Made by a program: the position numbers and the translations under genes. A stretch of DNA of 10,466 bases. Origin: Oscillospiraceae bacterium (GTDB taxonomy: Bacteria; Bacillota; Clostridia; WRCU01). Shown here in pieces: positions 1 through 6,488 of this stretch. The DNA lies in assembly GCA_009783805.1 (NCBI GenBank), contig WRCU01000028.1, positions 1 through 10,466 on the forward strand. Reading direction: 5' to 3'. The notes under the pieces were generated by a model. The model searched no databases. It worked only from the letters and a program-made list of their open reading frames with translations, and was not told where the DNA came from. Numbering within the stretch: position 1 is the first letter of the stretch; each line of letters begins with the position of its first letter.

Positions 1-1
1 C

Positions 2-658
2 AGGGTCTCGGGTATCGAGGCCTCCGGCGCGGCCGCGGGCGGGGTCATACACCTGACCAACTCGGGCGCGGCGGCCGTGGACGGCGCGGGCATGCAGGAA
101 TGCGGCGGCGTCCCGGCGATGAAGCCCTTCTGGGACATCACGCCCGAGGAGGCGGCGCTATGCCTGGAAAATTGCAAATGGCGCCCGGCGAACCGCGACT
201 ACTTCAGGGGCGGCGGCTATTCCTCCAACTTCCTCACCAGGGGCGGCATGCCCCTCACGATGTCGAGGGTCAACCTCATCAAGGGCCTGGGCCCGGTGCT
301 GCAGCTGGCCGAAGGCCATTCCGCGGACTTGCCGGCGAAGGCCCACGAAGCCATGAACGAGCGGACTGACCCCACATGGCCGACGACCTGGTTCGTGCCC
401 AACCTGACGGGCGGCGGCGCCTTCAGGGACGTATACTCCGTGATGGCGAACTGGGGGGCGAATCACGGCGTCCTCAGCCACGGCCACATAGGGCGCGAGC
501 TCATCGCGCTCTGCGCGCTGCTGAGGATACCGGTATCGATGCACAACGTCCCCGCCGAGAGGGTCTGCAGGCCGGCGATGTGGCCGTCCTTCGGCACGTC
601 CGAGCCCGAGGGGGCGGACTACAGGGCTTACAAGGCCCTGGGGCCGTTATACGGTTGA
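2..658 (+). CDS. fucI: L-fucose isomerase, C-terminal part (5' end outside window)
   Basis: This is the C-terminal 218 residues of L-fucose isomerase, the cytoplasmic Mn2+-dependent aldose-ketose isomerase that converts L-fucose to L-fuculose and, in many bacteria, D-arabinose to D-ribulose. The open frame runs from the left edge with no start codon, so an internal ATG at 77 is not the real start. Family-typical blocks are readable in order: [100 protein letters not shown], and a [13 protein letters not shown] end matching the family C-terminus. The His codon at 485-487 (in GHIG) corresponds to the metal-binding His528 of the E. coli enzyme; the other metal ligands (Glu337, Asp361) should lie just upstream of the window. 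It is the first visible gene of an operon with the aldolase and glycyl radical enzyme. Identification is from family knowledge and is very secure; L-fucose versus D-arabinose as the physiological substrate is not decided. Confidence 0.95.
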   Translation, partial: RVSGIEASGAAAGGVIHLTNSGAAAVDGAGMQECGGVPAMKPFWDITPEEAALCLENCKWRPANRDYFRGGGYSSNFLTRGGMPLTMSRVNLIKGLGPVLQLAEGHSADLPAKAHEAMNERTDPTWPTTWFVPNLTGGGAFRDVYSVMANWGANHGVLSHGHIGRELIALCALLRIPVSMHNVPAERVCRPAMWPSFGTSEPEGADYRAYKALGPLYG

Positions 659-692
659 CGCAGAGGATAATATCAAGAGTAAACCATGAAAC

Positions 693-699
693 GGGAGGA
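693..699 (+). promoter_or_regulatory. Ribosome binding site of the aldolase gene
   Basis: GGGAGGA lies 8 nt before the ATG at 708, a strong Shine-Dalgarno that fixes this start. It sits in a 49-bp gap after the fucI stop; no convincing promoter pair or terminator hairpin is seen in that gap, so the genes are probably cotranscribed. Confidence 0.8.
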
Positions 700-707
700 C
701 AACCCAA

Positions 708-1622
708 ATGGACTCAAACGAGATACTCAGGCTGGCGGTAATGCACAAGACGATCATACCCGCCTTCAACGTCCCTAGGCTGCCGATGCTCGAGCCCATC
801 GTCGCGGCCATCGTGGACGAGGACGGCATAGCGATGGTGCAGGTGGCCAAGCTCGAGTGGGGGAAGTTCGACGCCGGGAGCCTGGAGGCCGTCGCCGAGG
901 AGTACGCCAGGTTCTGCGACGAGGGCCATACCTTACTGCACCTGGACCACATACCGGAGATAGACGAGGACGACATGGCCGTCGACGTGCTACCCATCAT
1001 AAGGCGTGCGATCGACGCGGGCTACGGCTCGGTCATGGTCGACGCCTCGCGCCTGCCTTTCGTGGGCAACGTCGCCTCGACCAGGCGCGTCGCCGACATG
1101 GCGCACGCGGCGGGCATATACGCCGAGGCGGAGCTGGGGTCGGTTGCTGGCCATGAAAGCGGCGGCATAGGGATGGACTATGAGGAGCTTTTCAGGACCA
1201 GGAAAGGGTTCACCGACATAGGGTCCGCCAGGGACTTCGTGAGGGAGACGGGCTGCGACTGGCTCTCGGTGGCCGTGGGCAGCGTCCACGGTGCGATCGC
1301 CGCGAACACGCGGAATGACATAAAGCCGGAGGCGAGGCTGGACATCGGGCACATAAAGGCCCTGCGCGAGGCGACCGGGGGCATCCCGCTGGTGCTGCAC
1401 GGCGGGTCGGGCATAAACAGGGAATGCATACTCGAGGCGGTCGCAAGCGGCATCGCCAAGATCAACGTGGGCACGGAGGTCCGTCAGGCCTATGACTTCG
1501 CGCTGCGCGACGAGCCGGGCGACATACTCAATGCGCAGGACAAGGTCTATGACAAGGTCAGGCACATTATGAGGCATTTTTTGAACGTCTCCGGCAACAG
1601 GAGCCGGTTCTTCCCCGAGTGA
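708..1622 (+). CDS. Class II (zinc) ketose-phosphate aldolase, FBA/GatY family
   Basis: A 304-residue cytoplasmic aldolase of the class II fructose-bisphosphate/tagatose-bisphosphate aldolase family, which uses Zn2+ to cleave a ketose phosphate to DHAP and an aldehyde. Visible signatures: AFNVPRLPMLEP near the N-terminus; HLDH at 78-81, with Asp80 as the likely catalytic acid/base and His81 as a zinc ligand; VMVDAS at 109-114; EAELG at 140-144; VAVGSVHG with His194 as a zinc ligand; LVLHGGSG with His231 as a zinc ligand and phosphate loop; and INVGTE at 252-257, which contacts DHAP phosphate. Length fits the family (about 280-310). Between fucI and the radical enzyme, its likely substrate is L-fuculose-1-phosphate (giving L-lactaldehyde) or D-ribulose-1-phosphate (giving glycolaldehyde); that is inferred from context. 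The textbook fuculose aldolase FucA belongs to the unrelated AraD-type fold, so this would be a non-orthologous replacement. A housekeeping FBP aldolase is less likely given the operon. Confidence 0.9.
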   Translation: MDSNEILRLAVMHKTIIPAFNVPRLPMLEPIVAAIVDEDGIAMVQVAKLEWGKFDAGSLEAVAEEYARFCDEGHTLLHLDHIPEIDEDDMAVDVLPIIRRAIDAGYGSVMVDASRLPFVGNVASTRRVADMAHAAGIYAEAELGSVAGHESGGIGMDYEELFRTRKGFTDIGSARDFVRETGCDWLSVAVGSVHGAIAANTRNDIKPEARLDIGHIKALREATGGIPLVLHGGSGINRECILEAVASGIAKINVGTEVRQAYDFALRDEPGDILNAQDKVYDKVRHIMRHFLNVSGNRSRFFPE

Positions 1623-1649
1623 CCCCCATATGGGCCAAGGAACGCCGCG

Positions 1650-4082
1650 ATGGGCTATTTCCGCAAGGTCTCCGAGCTGCATAAGGACGCCTACGACCGC
1701 TTCGCCGCCCATAAGGGGGTGAGCCTCGTCGAATCGGACCGCGACCGTTCCAAGCCCGCGAAGCCGACGGGCCACCACCTGCGCGAGTACGCCCTGCTCG
1801 CCGGCGAGCATCCGGTCCTGCGCGAGGCGCGGGCCATTAGGGCCTTCATGTCGAACTGCGCGGTCGAGGTGGACCCCCGCGAGCTCGTCGTCGGCAATAA
1901 GCCGAACGGGTCAAGGGAGGTCTCCGGCTTCCACTTCGGCGGCGGGACCTTCCTGCGGGCCAACCTTCTGGATGAGTACATGGAAGGCATGGGCGAGGCC
2001 AGGAAGGCGGCGGCCCAGGAACGCGTCCGCAAGGTCAAGGAAAATAGGCACATGGCCTATTGGGACCCCGACTTCACGAAGCTGAACGGCGAGGTCTTCA
2101 CCGAGGCCGAGACGTTCGGCCTACGCACGTGCGCGGCCGGCTCCACCTGGTTCAACGGGCACGTGGTGGTCGACTATGAGCGGGTGCTCAAGGGGATCAA
2201 CGCCCGGCGCGAGAACATCAGCGACGCCGCGTACGCGAAGGGCATCCAGACCGACAAGATGGGTATCCATGCGATCCGCTCCCCCAGCTACACCGACGAC
2301 CTGAGCGGCTACACGGACGGGCTGGTCAAGCGGCCGCCCAGGCCGAAAGACGCGGCGAAGGCCGAAATGCACGACCTCGAGTCGTTCTACATGGGCATGC
2401 ACTATATCCTGGACACGTTCGCGATCCTCATCCAAAGGACTGCGATGGCTTGCTTCGACGCCGCCAAGAACGAGCGCGACCCCGACCTGCGCAGGAACAT
2501 GCTGGACCTGCACGCCGACCTGACCCACATATCGGCCGAGCCCCCCGAAACGTTCAGGCAGGCCCTGCAGCTCGTGTGGTTCGCCCACATAATGGCCGAC
2601 ACGGACACCTTCGGCAGGTTCGACAAGTACCTATACCCATTCTATGAGCGCGACCTAAGGAAAGGGACCATAACGGAGGACGACGCCCTATACCTGCTCA
2701 AGGCCTTCATGGTGAAGGTCGATGAGGCCTCGGACATACAGAACATGACGGTCGGGGGCCTCATGCCGAACGGCTCGCCCAGCTACAGCGGGCTGACCTC
2801 GCTCATACTGCGCGCCGTCAGGGAGGCGGGCTACAAGGGCCCTAACCTATGCCTCAGGGTAAACGGCCATATGGATGACGCCCTATGGACGGAGGCCTAC
2901 AGGCTCATGAGGACGGGGCAGGGCCTCCCGGCCCTCTACTCCGACGACGTCATGGTCGCGCAGCTCACGGGCGCGGGCATCCCCCTAAGGCACGCGCGGG
3001 ACTACTGCCTCGCGGGCTGCAGCCAGATCATGGTCCCGGGCCGATGCCAGTTCGTGAACGACATCGGCCTGATGAACGTCGCCAAGATACTCGAGCTGAC
3101 CCTGTACGGCGGCGTGGACCTGGCCAAGTCAAAGGCCGACTCCGGCTTCTCCACCGGCGACATAGCGTCGTACGACGGCTTCGAAGGGCTGATGGAAGCC
3201 TTCAAGCTGCAGCTCGCCCATTACGCGGCGATGGAGGCGAGCGTCAACAACAAGATAGTGGGGTTGGTCTCGCGCAAGGAAGGGTACGCGTTCCGGACGC
3301 TCTTCGTCGAGGACTGCCTCGCCAAAGGTAGGAACATATACAACGGCGGCGCCCTATACAACAACACGCAGCTGGAGTGCATAGGCATCACGAACGCGGC
3401 CGACTCGCTCTACGCCATCAAGAAGGTCATCTATGACGAAGGCTTCGCCACGCCCGCCGAGCTCAGGGACGCCCTGCTGGCCAACTTCGAGGGTTATGGC
3501 AGGTTGAGGTCGGAGTTAATGAAGGCGCCCAAGTTCGGAAACGACGACGACGGCGTCGACACGGTCAGGGCCGACATAACGCGCTTCCTCTTCGATGAGC
3601 TCAGGAGGCAGGATTCGTTCGTGGGCGGGAAGTACGTCCCCGGCGAGGTGATATTCGTCGTGCACGACCCGCAGGGCAAAAACACGGGCGCGACCCCAGA
3701 CGGCCGCCTGGACGGCGAGTGCCTGGCGGACAGCGCCGGCGCCTCGCAGGGCAAGGACATATCGGGGCCCACGGCCCTGCTCAACTCCGTGCTGAAGATA
3801 CCCGTGGACGGGCTATGCACGACGATAGTGTGCAACATGAGGTTCTCGAAAAGCCTCTTCTCCAATAACGGCAGGAAGCCGATGTCCCTCATCAGGTCCT
3901 TCTTCCGCGAGGGGGGGCAGCAGATCCAGGTGAACGTCACGGATAAGAACGAACTGCTGAGGGCAATGGAGGAGCCGGGCAGGCACATGGACCTCATCGT
4001 CCGCGTGGGCGGGTACAGCGCATACTTCCAGACGCTGTCGAGGCGCCTGCAGATGGACGTCATCAACCGGATGGAGTATTAG
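1650..4082 (+). CDS. Glycyl radical enzyme of the PFL/diol-dehydratase superfamily, atypical active site
   Basis: An 810-residue, full-length, cytoplasmic, oxygen-sensitive glycyl radical enzyme. The C-terminal glycyl loop is intact: RVGGYSAYF at 785-793, with Gly788 (codon 4011-4013) as the radical site. The thiyl Cys is Cys457 (codon 3018-3020) in AGCSQIMVPG. Other family landmarks are NGHVVVDYERVL (His171), ETFRQALQLVWFAH (300-313), GRFDKYLYPFY (322-332), PKFGNDDDGVDTV, GATPDGR (680-686) and GPTALLNSVLKIP. It lacks the Cys-Cys pair of true pyruvate formate-lyase. It also differs from glycerol/propanediol/choline-type eliminases: Cys-x-Glu is Cys-Ser-Gln here, and the His-containing NGHS loop expected before GRFD is replaced by a shorter ADTDTF stretch. 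Automated labels such as 'formate acetyltransferase' would therefore be unsafe. The start ATG follows AAGGA (1637-1641) by 8 nt, and the gene begins 27 bp after the aldolase stop, implying one operon. A role on a C2/C3 product of fucose or arabinose breakdown is inferred. The required radical-SAM activase is not in the window. Confidence 0.9.
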   Translation: MGYFRKVSELHKDAYDRFAAHKGVSLVESDRDRSKPAKPTGHHLREYALLAGEHPVLREARAIRAFMSNCAVEVDPRELVVGNKPNGSREVSGFHFGGGTFLRANLLDEYMEGMGEARKAAAQERVRKVKENRHMAYWDPDFTKLNGEVFTEAETFGLRTCAAGSTWFNGHVVVDYERVLKGINARRENISDAAYAKGIQTDKMGIHAIRSPSYTDDLSGYTDGLVKRPPRPKDAAKAEMHDLESFYMGMHYILDTFAILIQRTAMACFDAAKNERDPDLRRNMLDLHADLTHISAEPPETFRQALQLVWFAHIMADTDTFGRFDKYLYPFYERDLRKGTITEDDALYLLKAFMVKVDEASDIQNMTVGGLMPNGSPSYSGLTSLILRAVREAGYKGPNLCLRVNGHMDDALWTEAYRLMRTGQGLPALYSDDVMVAQLTGAGIPLRHARDYCLAGCSQIMVPGRCQFVNDIGLMNVAKILELTLYGGVDLAKSKADSGFSTGDIASYDGFEGLMEAFKLQLAHYAAMEASVNNKIVGLVSRKEGYAFRTLFVEDCLAKGRNIYNGGALYNNTQLECIGITNAADSLYAIKKVIYDEGFATPAELRDALLANFEGYGRLRSELMKAPKFGNDDDGVDTVRADITRFLFDELRRQDSFVGGKYVPGEVIFVVHDPQGKNTGATPDGRLDGECLADSAGASQGKDISGPTALLNSVLKIPVDGLCTTIVCNMRFSKSLFSNNGRKPMSLIRSFFREGGQQIQVNVTDKNELLRAMEEPGRHMDLIVRVGGYSAYFQTLSRRLQMDVINRMEY

Positions 4083-4098
4083 GCGGTGCGTCCCCCCG

Positions 4099-4344
4099 CT
4101 AATCCTGCGAGATAAGCCAGAAGAGGCTCACGGAGGTCACGAGGAAGGCTATCGCCGCGAAGGACGTGTACTTGCTGAGGACGGCGTCTATCGTGCGGCC
4201 CTTGTTCTTGCCGAAGAACGTCTCCGCGCCCCCCGATATGGATCCCAGCCCCGCCTGCTTGCCGGACTGCAGAAGCACTATGATGACCAGCGACAGCGCG
4301 AATATGATCTGCAGCGCGTTCACTATGTATCTCAAGACCGTCAT
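4099..4344 (-). CDS. secG: Preprotein translocase subunit SecG
   Basis: A small inner-membrane protein of the SecYEG channel that assists SecA-driven protein export. Two hydrophobic segments flank a conserved glycine-rich cytosolic loop: the first is ALQIIFALSLVIIVLLQSGK, then AGLGSISGGAETFFGKNKGR, then LSKYTSFAAIAFLVTSVSLFWLI; VLLQSGK-GLGSISGG-FFGK-LSKYT is the SecG hallmark series. I chose the ATG at 4344 (81 residues, beginning MTVLRYIV) because GGGGG lies 8 nt upstream and the length fits the family; an in-frame ATG at 4359 would add five residues (MGVLA) but has no visible ribosome binding site. It converges on the radical enzyme gene, with 16 bp between the two stop codons and no clear terminator. 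It stands alone rather than next to rnr or smpB, which often follow secG in Bacillota. Confidence 0.93.
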   Translation of the reverse strand: MTVLRYIVNALQIIFALSLVIIVLLQSGKQAGLGSISGGAETFFGKNKGRTIDAVLSKYTSFAAIAFLVTSVSLFWLISQD

Positions 4345-4374
4345 TGCCAGGACCCCCATGCCATGTTATATAAT
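4344..4374 (+). promoter_or_regulatory. Possible promoter for the lipoprotein gene
   Basis: A perfect + strand TATAAT at 4369-4374 is preceded by TTGCCA at 4344-4349 (5 of 6 to TTGACA), but the spacer is 19 bp, longer than ideal. The -35 box would overlap the start of secG. The resulting leader to the ATG at 4462 would be about 80 nt; no riboswitch or leader-peptide structure was recognised in it. AT-rich runs make a chance match possible. Confidence 0.35.
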
Positions 4375-4396
4375 CCGACATACGCGGACCCATAGG

Positions 4397-4424
4397 ATTA
4401 TACGCGAAACCGTCGAAAATGCAA
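4397..4424 (-). promoter_or_regulatory. Putative sigma-70-type promoter for secG
   Basis: On the - strand, a perfect TATAAT (4402-4397) follows TTGCAT (4424-4419) with a 16-bp spacer. The -35 box matches consensus in only its first three positions. The inferred transcript start near 4390 would leave a 5' leader of roughly 30-45 nt before either secG start codon. Placement in the AT-richer divergent intergenic region supports it. Confidence 0.5.
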
Positions 4425-4448
4425 GACCCGTCATATTCGCCATTGACC

Positions 4449-4454
4449 GGAGGT
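4449..4454 (+). promoter_or_regulatory. Ribosome binding site of the lipoprotein gene
   Basis: GGAGGT lies 7 nt before the ATG at 4462, a near-perfect Shine-Dalgarno that establishes this start and supports the N-terminal signal peptide. Confidence 0.8.
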
Positions 4455-4461
4455 CACGCAG

Positions 4462-5139
4462 ATGAATAAAGGCCTAACCTTAACGCTGGCAATCCTGCTC
4501 ACGGTCGGCATGCTCACGTCATGCGGGGGGGACGGCGGTGACGGAGGCGTAGGCGGTGACGGAGGCGTAGGCGGCGACGGCGATGGGTCTCCCACGGGCA
4601 ACGACGCTCGGGTGGTCATGGCGTCGGAGCTCCTCACCTTGGATGACGCCGGGCGATTGCTCGGGGGGGATGTGGAGGTCAGGGAAGGGAATGGCGACAA
4701 GGTCGAGCCATCTTCGCTGGGTAGGATCACCACCGTATACAACTCGGATGCGGGGGCGAGCTCACCATACTCCGTCTCCATCGGCATCTATCAGGACGCC
4801 ATGCTGGACGGGGGGAACGCGGCCCATAGGCCATACATAGACAACGGAGGCATAGCCTATTACCAAGCGTCGATCAGGCCCGACCGTGAAGGCAAGGATA
4901 AGGCGGTCATAATGGAAGGCCTCGGCGACTGGGCTTGCGTAACCGGACTTGACAGGTTGGGGTTCGCGGCCGCCCATACGCTGGAGATCGGCTATGGGGG
5001 CTACTGCATAAGCATAACGATGGTCAATTGGCCAAAAGGCAACGCTTTCAGCGATGGGGAGAAGGCAGCCTGGAAGACCGAGAGGCTGACGGAAGCCGGG
5101 CGGCTCGCGTTCGATCGCTTGAAGGCCATCGTGGGTTGA
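4462..5139 (+). CDS. Secreted lipoprotein of unknown function
   Basis: A 225-residue predicted lipoprotein. Residues 1-20 form a lipoprotein signal peptide (MNK, hydrophobic core LTLTLAILLTVG) ending in the lipobox LTSC, with Cys21 the expected diacylglycerol-modified N-terminus after signal peptidase II cleavage. Residues 22-46 are an almost pure Gly/Asp/Val tether encoded partly by an 18-bp tandem repeat. The folded part (about 50-225) has a LLTLDDAGRLLGG segment, then beta-rich stretches (SPYSVSIGIY, AYYQASIRP, GDWACVTG, YGGYCISITMV) and a C-terminal helix (TEAGRLAFDRLKAIV). Cys159 and Cys182 could pair. The pattern of an N-terminal 'Leu-x-x-Asp-Asp-Ala' helix, strands, and a last helix resembles small actinobacterial lipoproteins such as the DUF3558 group, but I cannot claim homology. 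It is transcribed away from secG and converges with the transporter gene. No substrate or partner can be inferred. Confidence 0.85.
   Translation: MNKGLTLTLAILLTVGMLTSCGGDGGDGGVGGDGGVGGDGDGSPTGNDARVVMASELLTLDDAGRLLGGDVEVREGNGDKVEPSSLGRITTVYNSDAGASSPYSVSIGIYQDAMLDGGNAAHRPYIDNGGIAYYQASIRPDREGKDKAVIMEGLGDWACVTGLDRLGFAAAHTLEIGYGGYCISITMVNWPKGNAFSDGEKAAWKTERLTEAGRLAFDRLKAIVG
4534..4581 (+). repeat. 18-bp tandem repeat in the lipoprotein tether
   Basis: Two identical 18-bp units (4534-4551 and 4552-4569; GGCGGTGACGGAGGCGTA) are followed by a degenerate partial third (4570-4581). Each unit encodes six residues of the Gly/Asp/Val tether after the lipidated Cys. As the unit is a multiple of 3, copy-number change would lengthen or shorten the tether without a frameshift. 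Confidence 0.85.
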
Positions 5140-5155
5140 CGTCGGCAGGCAGGCC

Positions 5156-5171
5156 CCACCGCGCGTGGTGG
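5156..5171. terminator. Weak hairpin between convergent genes, possible bidirectional terminator
   Basis: CCACC (5156-5160) can pair with GGTGG (5167-5171) around a 6-nt loop, in the 50-bp gap between the convergent lipoprotein and transporter genes. There is no U-tract on either side, so intrinsic termination is doubtful; position is the main argument. Confidence 0.25.
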
Positions 5172-5189
5172 CCGTCGTTGGCCAAAGGC

Positions 5190-6431
5190 TTACCCACCGC
5201 CCATAGACCCACCCTTCCTCTTCTTAATCCCGTCCTTCCTCCCTATCAGGATGAGCGTCAGGACGAGGCCGGTGCCGGCCAGGCCGGCTGCGCCCAGGAA
5301 GGCGAACCTGGCGAACCCTTCGCCGATCACGCCCGCGGCCACCGGGAAGGCGAGCGACGACAGCGCGAACCCCACCATCACCGCGCCGTAGTTGGCGCCC
5401 ACGTTCCTGACCCCGAAATAGTCGGCGGTGATGACCGGGTATATGCCCGAATAGCCGCCGTAGCAAAGCGAAACGACCGCGACGGCCGCGAGGAACGCGT
5501 ACGACTCGGCGAAGGCCAGGATGACCGCGCAGGCGGCGGTCACCGCGCAGATGGCCAGGGCCCCCCCTCTGCGCCCGATCCTGTCGGAAAGCATGGGGAC
5601 CGCCAGACGCCCTATCGCGTTGGCGACGCCGGTGACCATGACCAGACCCGTTGCCATGAACCCGGTCAAGCCGCGTTCCAACGCCATGATCTTCAACGAG
5701 GGGTTCAGGACGAAGAACAACGAGGTGCCCATCATGAGCGAGAGCGCTATTAGGTAGTATTCCTTCCTCCTGACCATCTCCCCTATCCTGAGCTGCTCAG
5801 TGCCGGCATCGGCGGCATCCGCATGGGAGGCGGGCGCGGCCACCGCGTCCGGCCTCTTGATGGACGGCGACATCGCGATGACGACGGCGGCGAAGATGGC
5901 GGCCAGCGCCATGAAAACGGCCCATACGTCCAACGCGCCGAGCAGGGCCTCGATAAGCGGGGCGAAGAGCACGGTCGACAGCCCGAACGCGCAGACGCTC
6001 ACCCCGTTGGCGAAGCCCCTATGCTCGGGGAACCACATCTGCGCCGTCGATATTATCGCGCTGTAGCTCACGCCGACCCCCAGCCCACCCATAACGCCGT
6101 ACGTGAGCCATATAAGCCATGGGGCGCCGACGGGCACGAAGCCGCTCGCCAGCATCCCCACCGAGAGGGTGGCCCCGCCCAGGAAGGCTATGACCTGCGT
6201 CGTGAGCCTCGCCTGCATCTTGCCGCCCACGATTATCCCGACCACGAACATGCACAGCATGAACGAGGTGGTCAGCTTGACCGAGTCGACCTCCCAGCCG
6301 TAATGCTCGCTCACTGGGGCCACGAAGACGCTCCAGACGTATATGACGCCCAGGAACAACTGCATCAGGCAACCCGCCGCCAGGACGCGCAGGCCCTTCA
6401 CGTTCGATAGGATTCCGCCCGAAGACCCCAC
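5190..6431 (-). CDS. Major facilitator transporter, OFA (oxalate/formate antiporter-like) family
   Basis: A 413-residue integral membrane carrier, probably 12 transmembrane helices, of the OFA branch of the major facilitator superfamily. Family blocks: GCLMQLFLGVIYVWSVF in helix 1 (about 20-36), GGLGVGVSYSAIISTAQMWFPEHRGFANG (115-143), AFGLSTVLFAP (148-158), a polar cytosolic loop at about 189-222, the helix 8-9 loop LSDRIGRRGG (281-290), YGGYSGIYPVITADYFG (324-340) and GANYGAVMVGFALSSLAFP (345-363), with a basic C-terminus. OFA members carry small organic anions such as oxalate or pyruvate-like monocarboxylates. The helix-11 region (about 349-369) contains no Lys, whereas the oxalate carrier OxlT needs Lys355 there, so oxalate is unlikely. 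The start used is GTG at 6431; GTG at 6401 (beginning VKGLRVL) is a reasonable alternative. It lies 57 bp downstream of the surface protein gene on the same strand, so it may be read from the same transcript. Substrate is unknown. Confidence 0.88.
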   Translation of the reverse strand: MGSSGGILSNVKGLRVLAAGCLMQLFLGVIYVWSVFVAPVSEHYGWEVDSVKLTTSFMLCMFVVGIIVGGKMQARLTTQVIAFLGGATLSVGMLASGFVPVGAPWLIWLTYGVMGGLGVGVSYSAIISTAQMWFPEHRGFANGVSVCAFGLSTVLFAPLIEALLGALDVWAVFMALAAIFAAVVIAMSPSIKRPDAVAAPASHADAADAGTEQLRIGEMVRRKEYYLIALSLMMGTSLFFVLNPSLKIMALERGLTGFMATGLVMVTGVANAIGRLAVPMLSDRIGRRGGALAICAVTAACAVILAFAESYAFLAAVAVVSLCYGGYSGIYPVITADYFGVRNVGANYGAVMVGFALSSLAFPVAAGVIGEGFARFAFLGAAGLAGTGLVLTLILIGRKDGIKKRKGGSMGGG

Positions 6432-6472
6432 CCTTCCCCCAATCCACGCATTACCTAAAACACCCAGGCTTT

Positions 6473-6486
6473 CGCCGTACGCGGCG
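6473..6486 (-). terminator. Small stem-loop after the surface protein gene
   Basis: CGCCG (6473-6477) pairs with CGGCG (6482-6486) around a 4-nt loop, starting 3 nt beyond the surface protein stop. On the - strand a TTTT occurs only some 12 nt further on. It could attenuate readthrough into the transporter gene, but is weak as an intrinsic terminator. Confidence 0.25.
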
Positions 6487-6488
6487 GC

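Noticed and set aside
655..683. TTGACG followed by GATAAT as a promoter between fucI and the aldolase gene
   Set aside because: The two boxes are only 5 bp apart, far short of the required spacing, and no acceptable -10 lies at 16-18 bp.
990..1811. 273-residue open frame on the - strand
   Set aside because: It lies antisense to the well-supported aldolase and radical enzyme genes; its composition (Arg/Val/Gly-rich, no recognisable motif) is typical of shadow frames in GC-rich DNA.
4083..4099. GCGG/CCGC hairpin after the radical enzyme gene as a terminator
   Set aside because: Only four base pairs with a 9-nt loop and no T-run; too weak to call.
4166..4465. 99-residue + strand frame across secG and the divergent promoter region
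   Set aside because: It is antisense to secG and has no motif; secG is unambiguous by its conserved loop.
5028..5753. 241-residue open frame on the + strand
   Set aside because: It overlaps the end of the lipoprotein gene and runs antisense to the transporter; the translation is rich in Arg, His, Gly and Glu and has no family resemblance.
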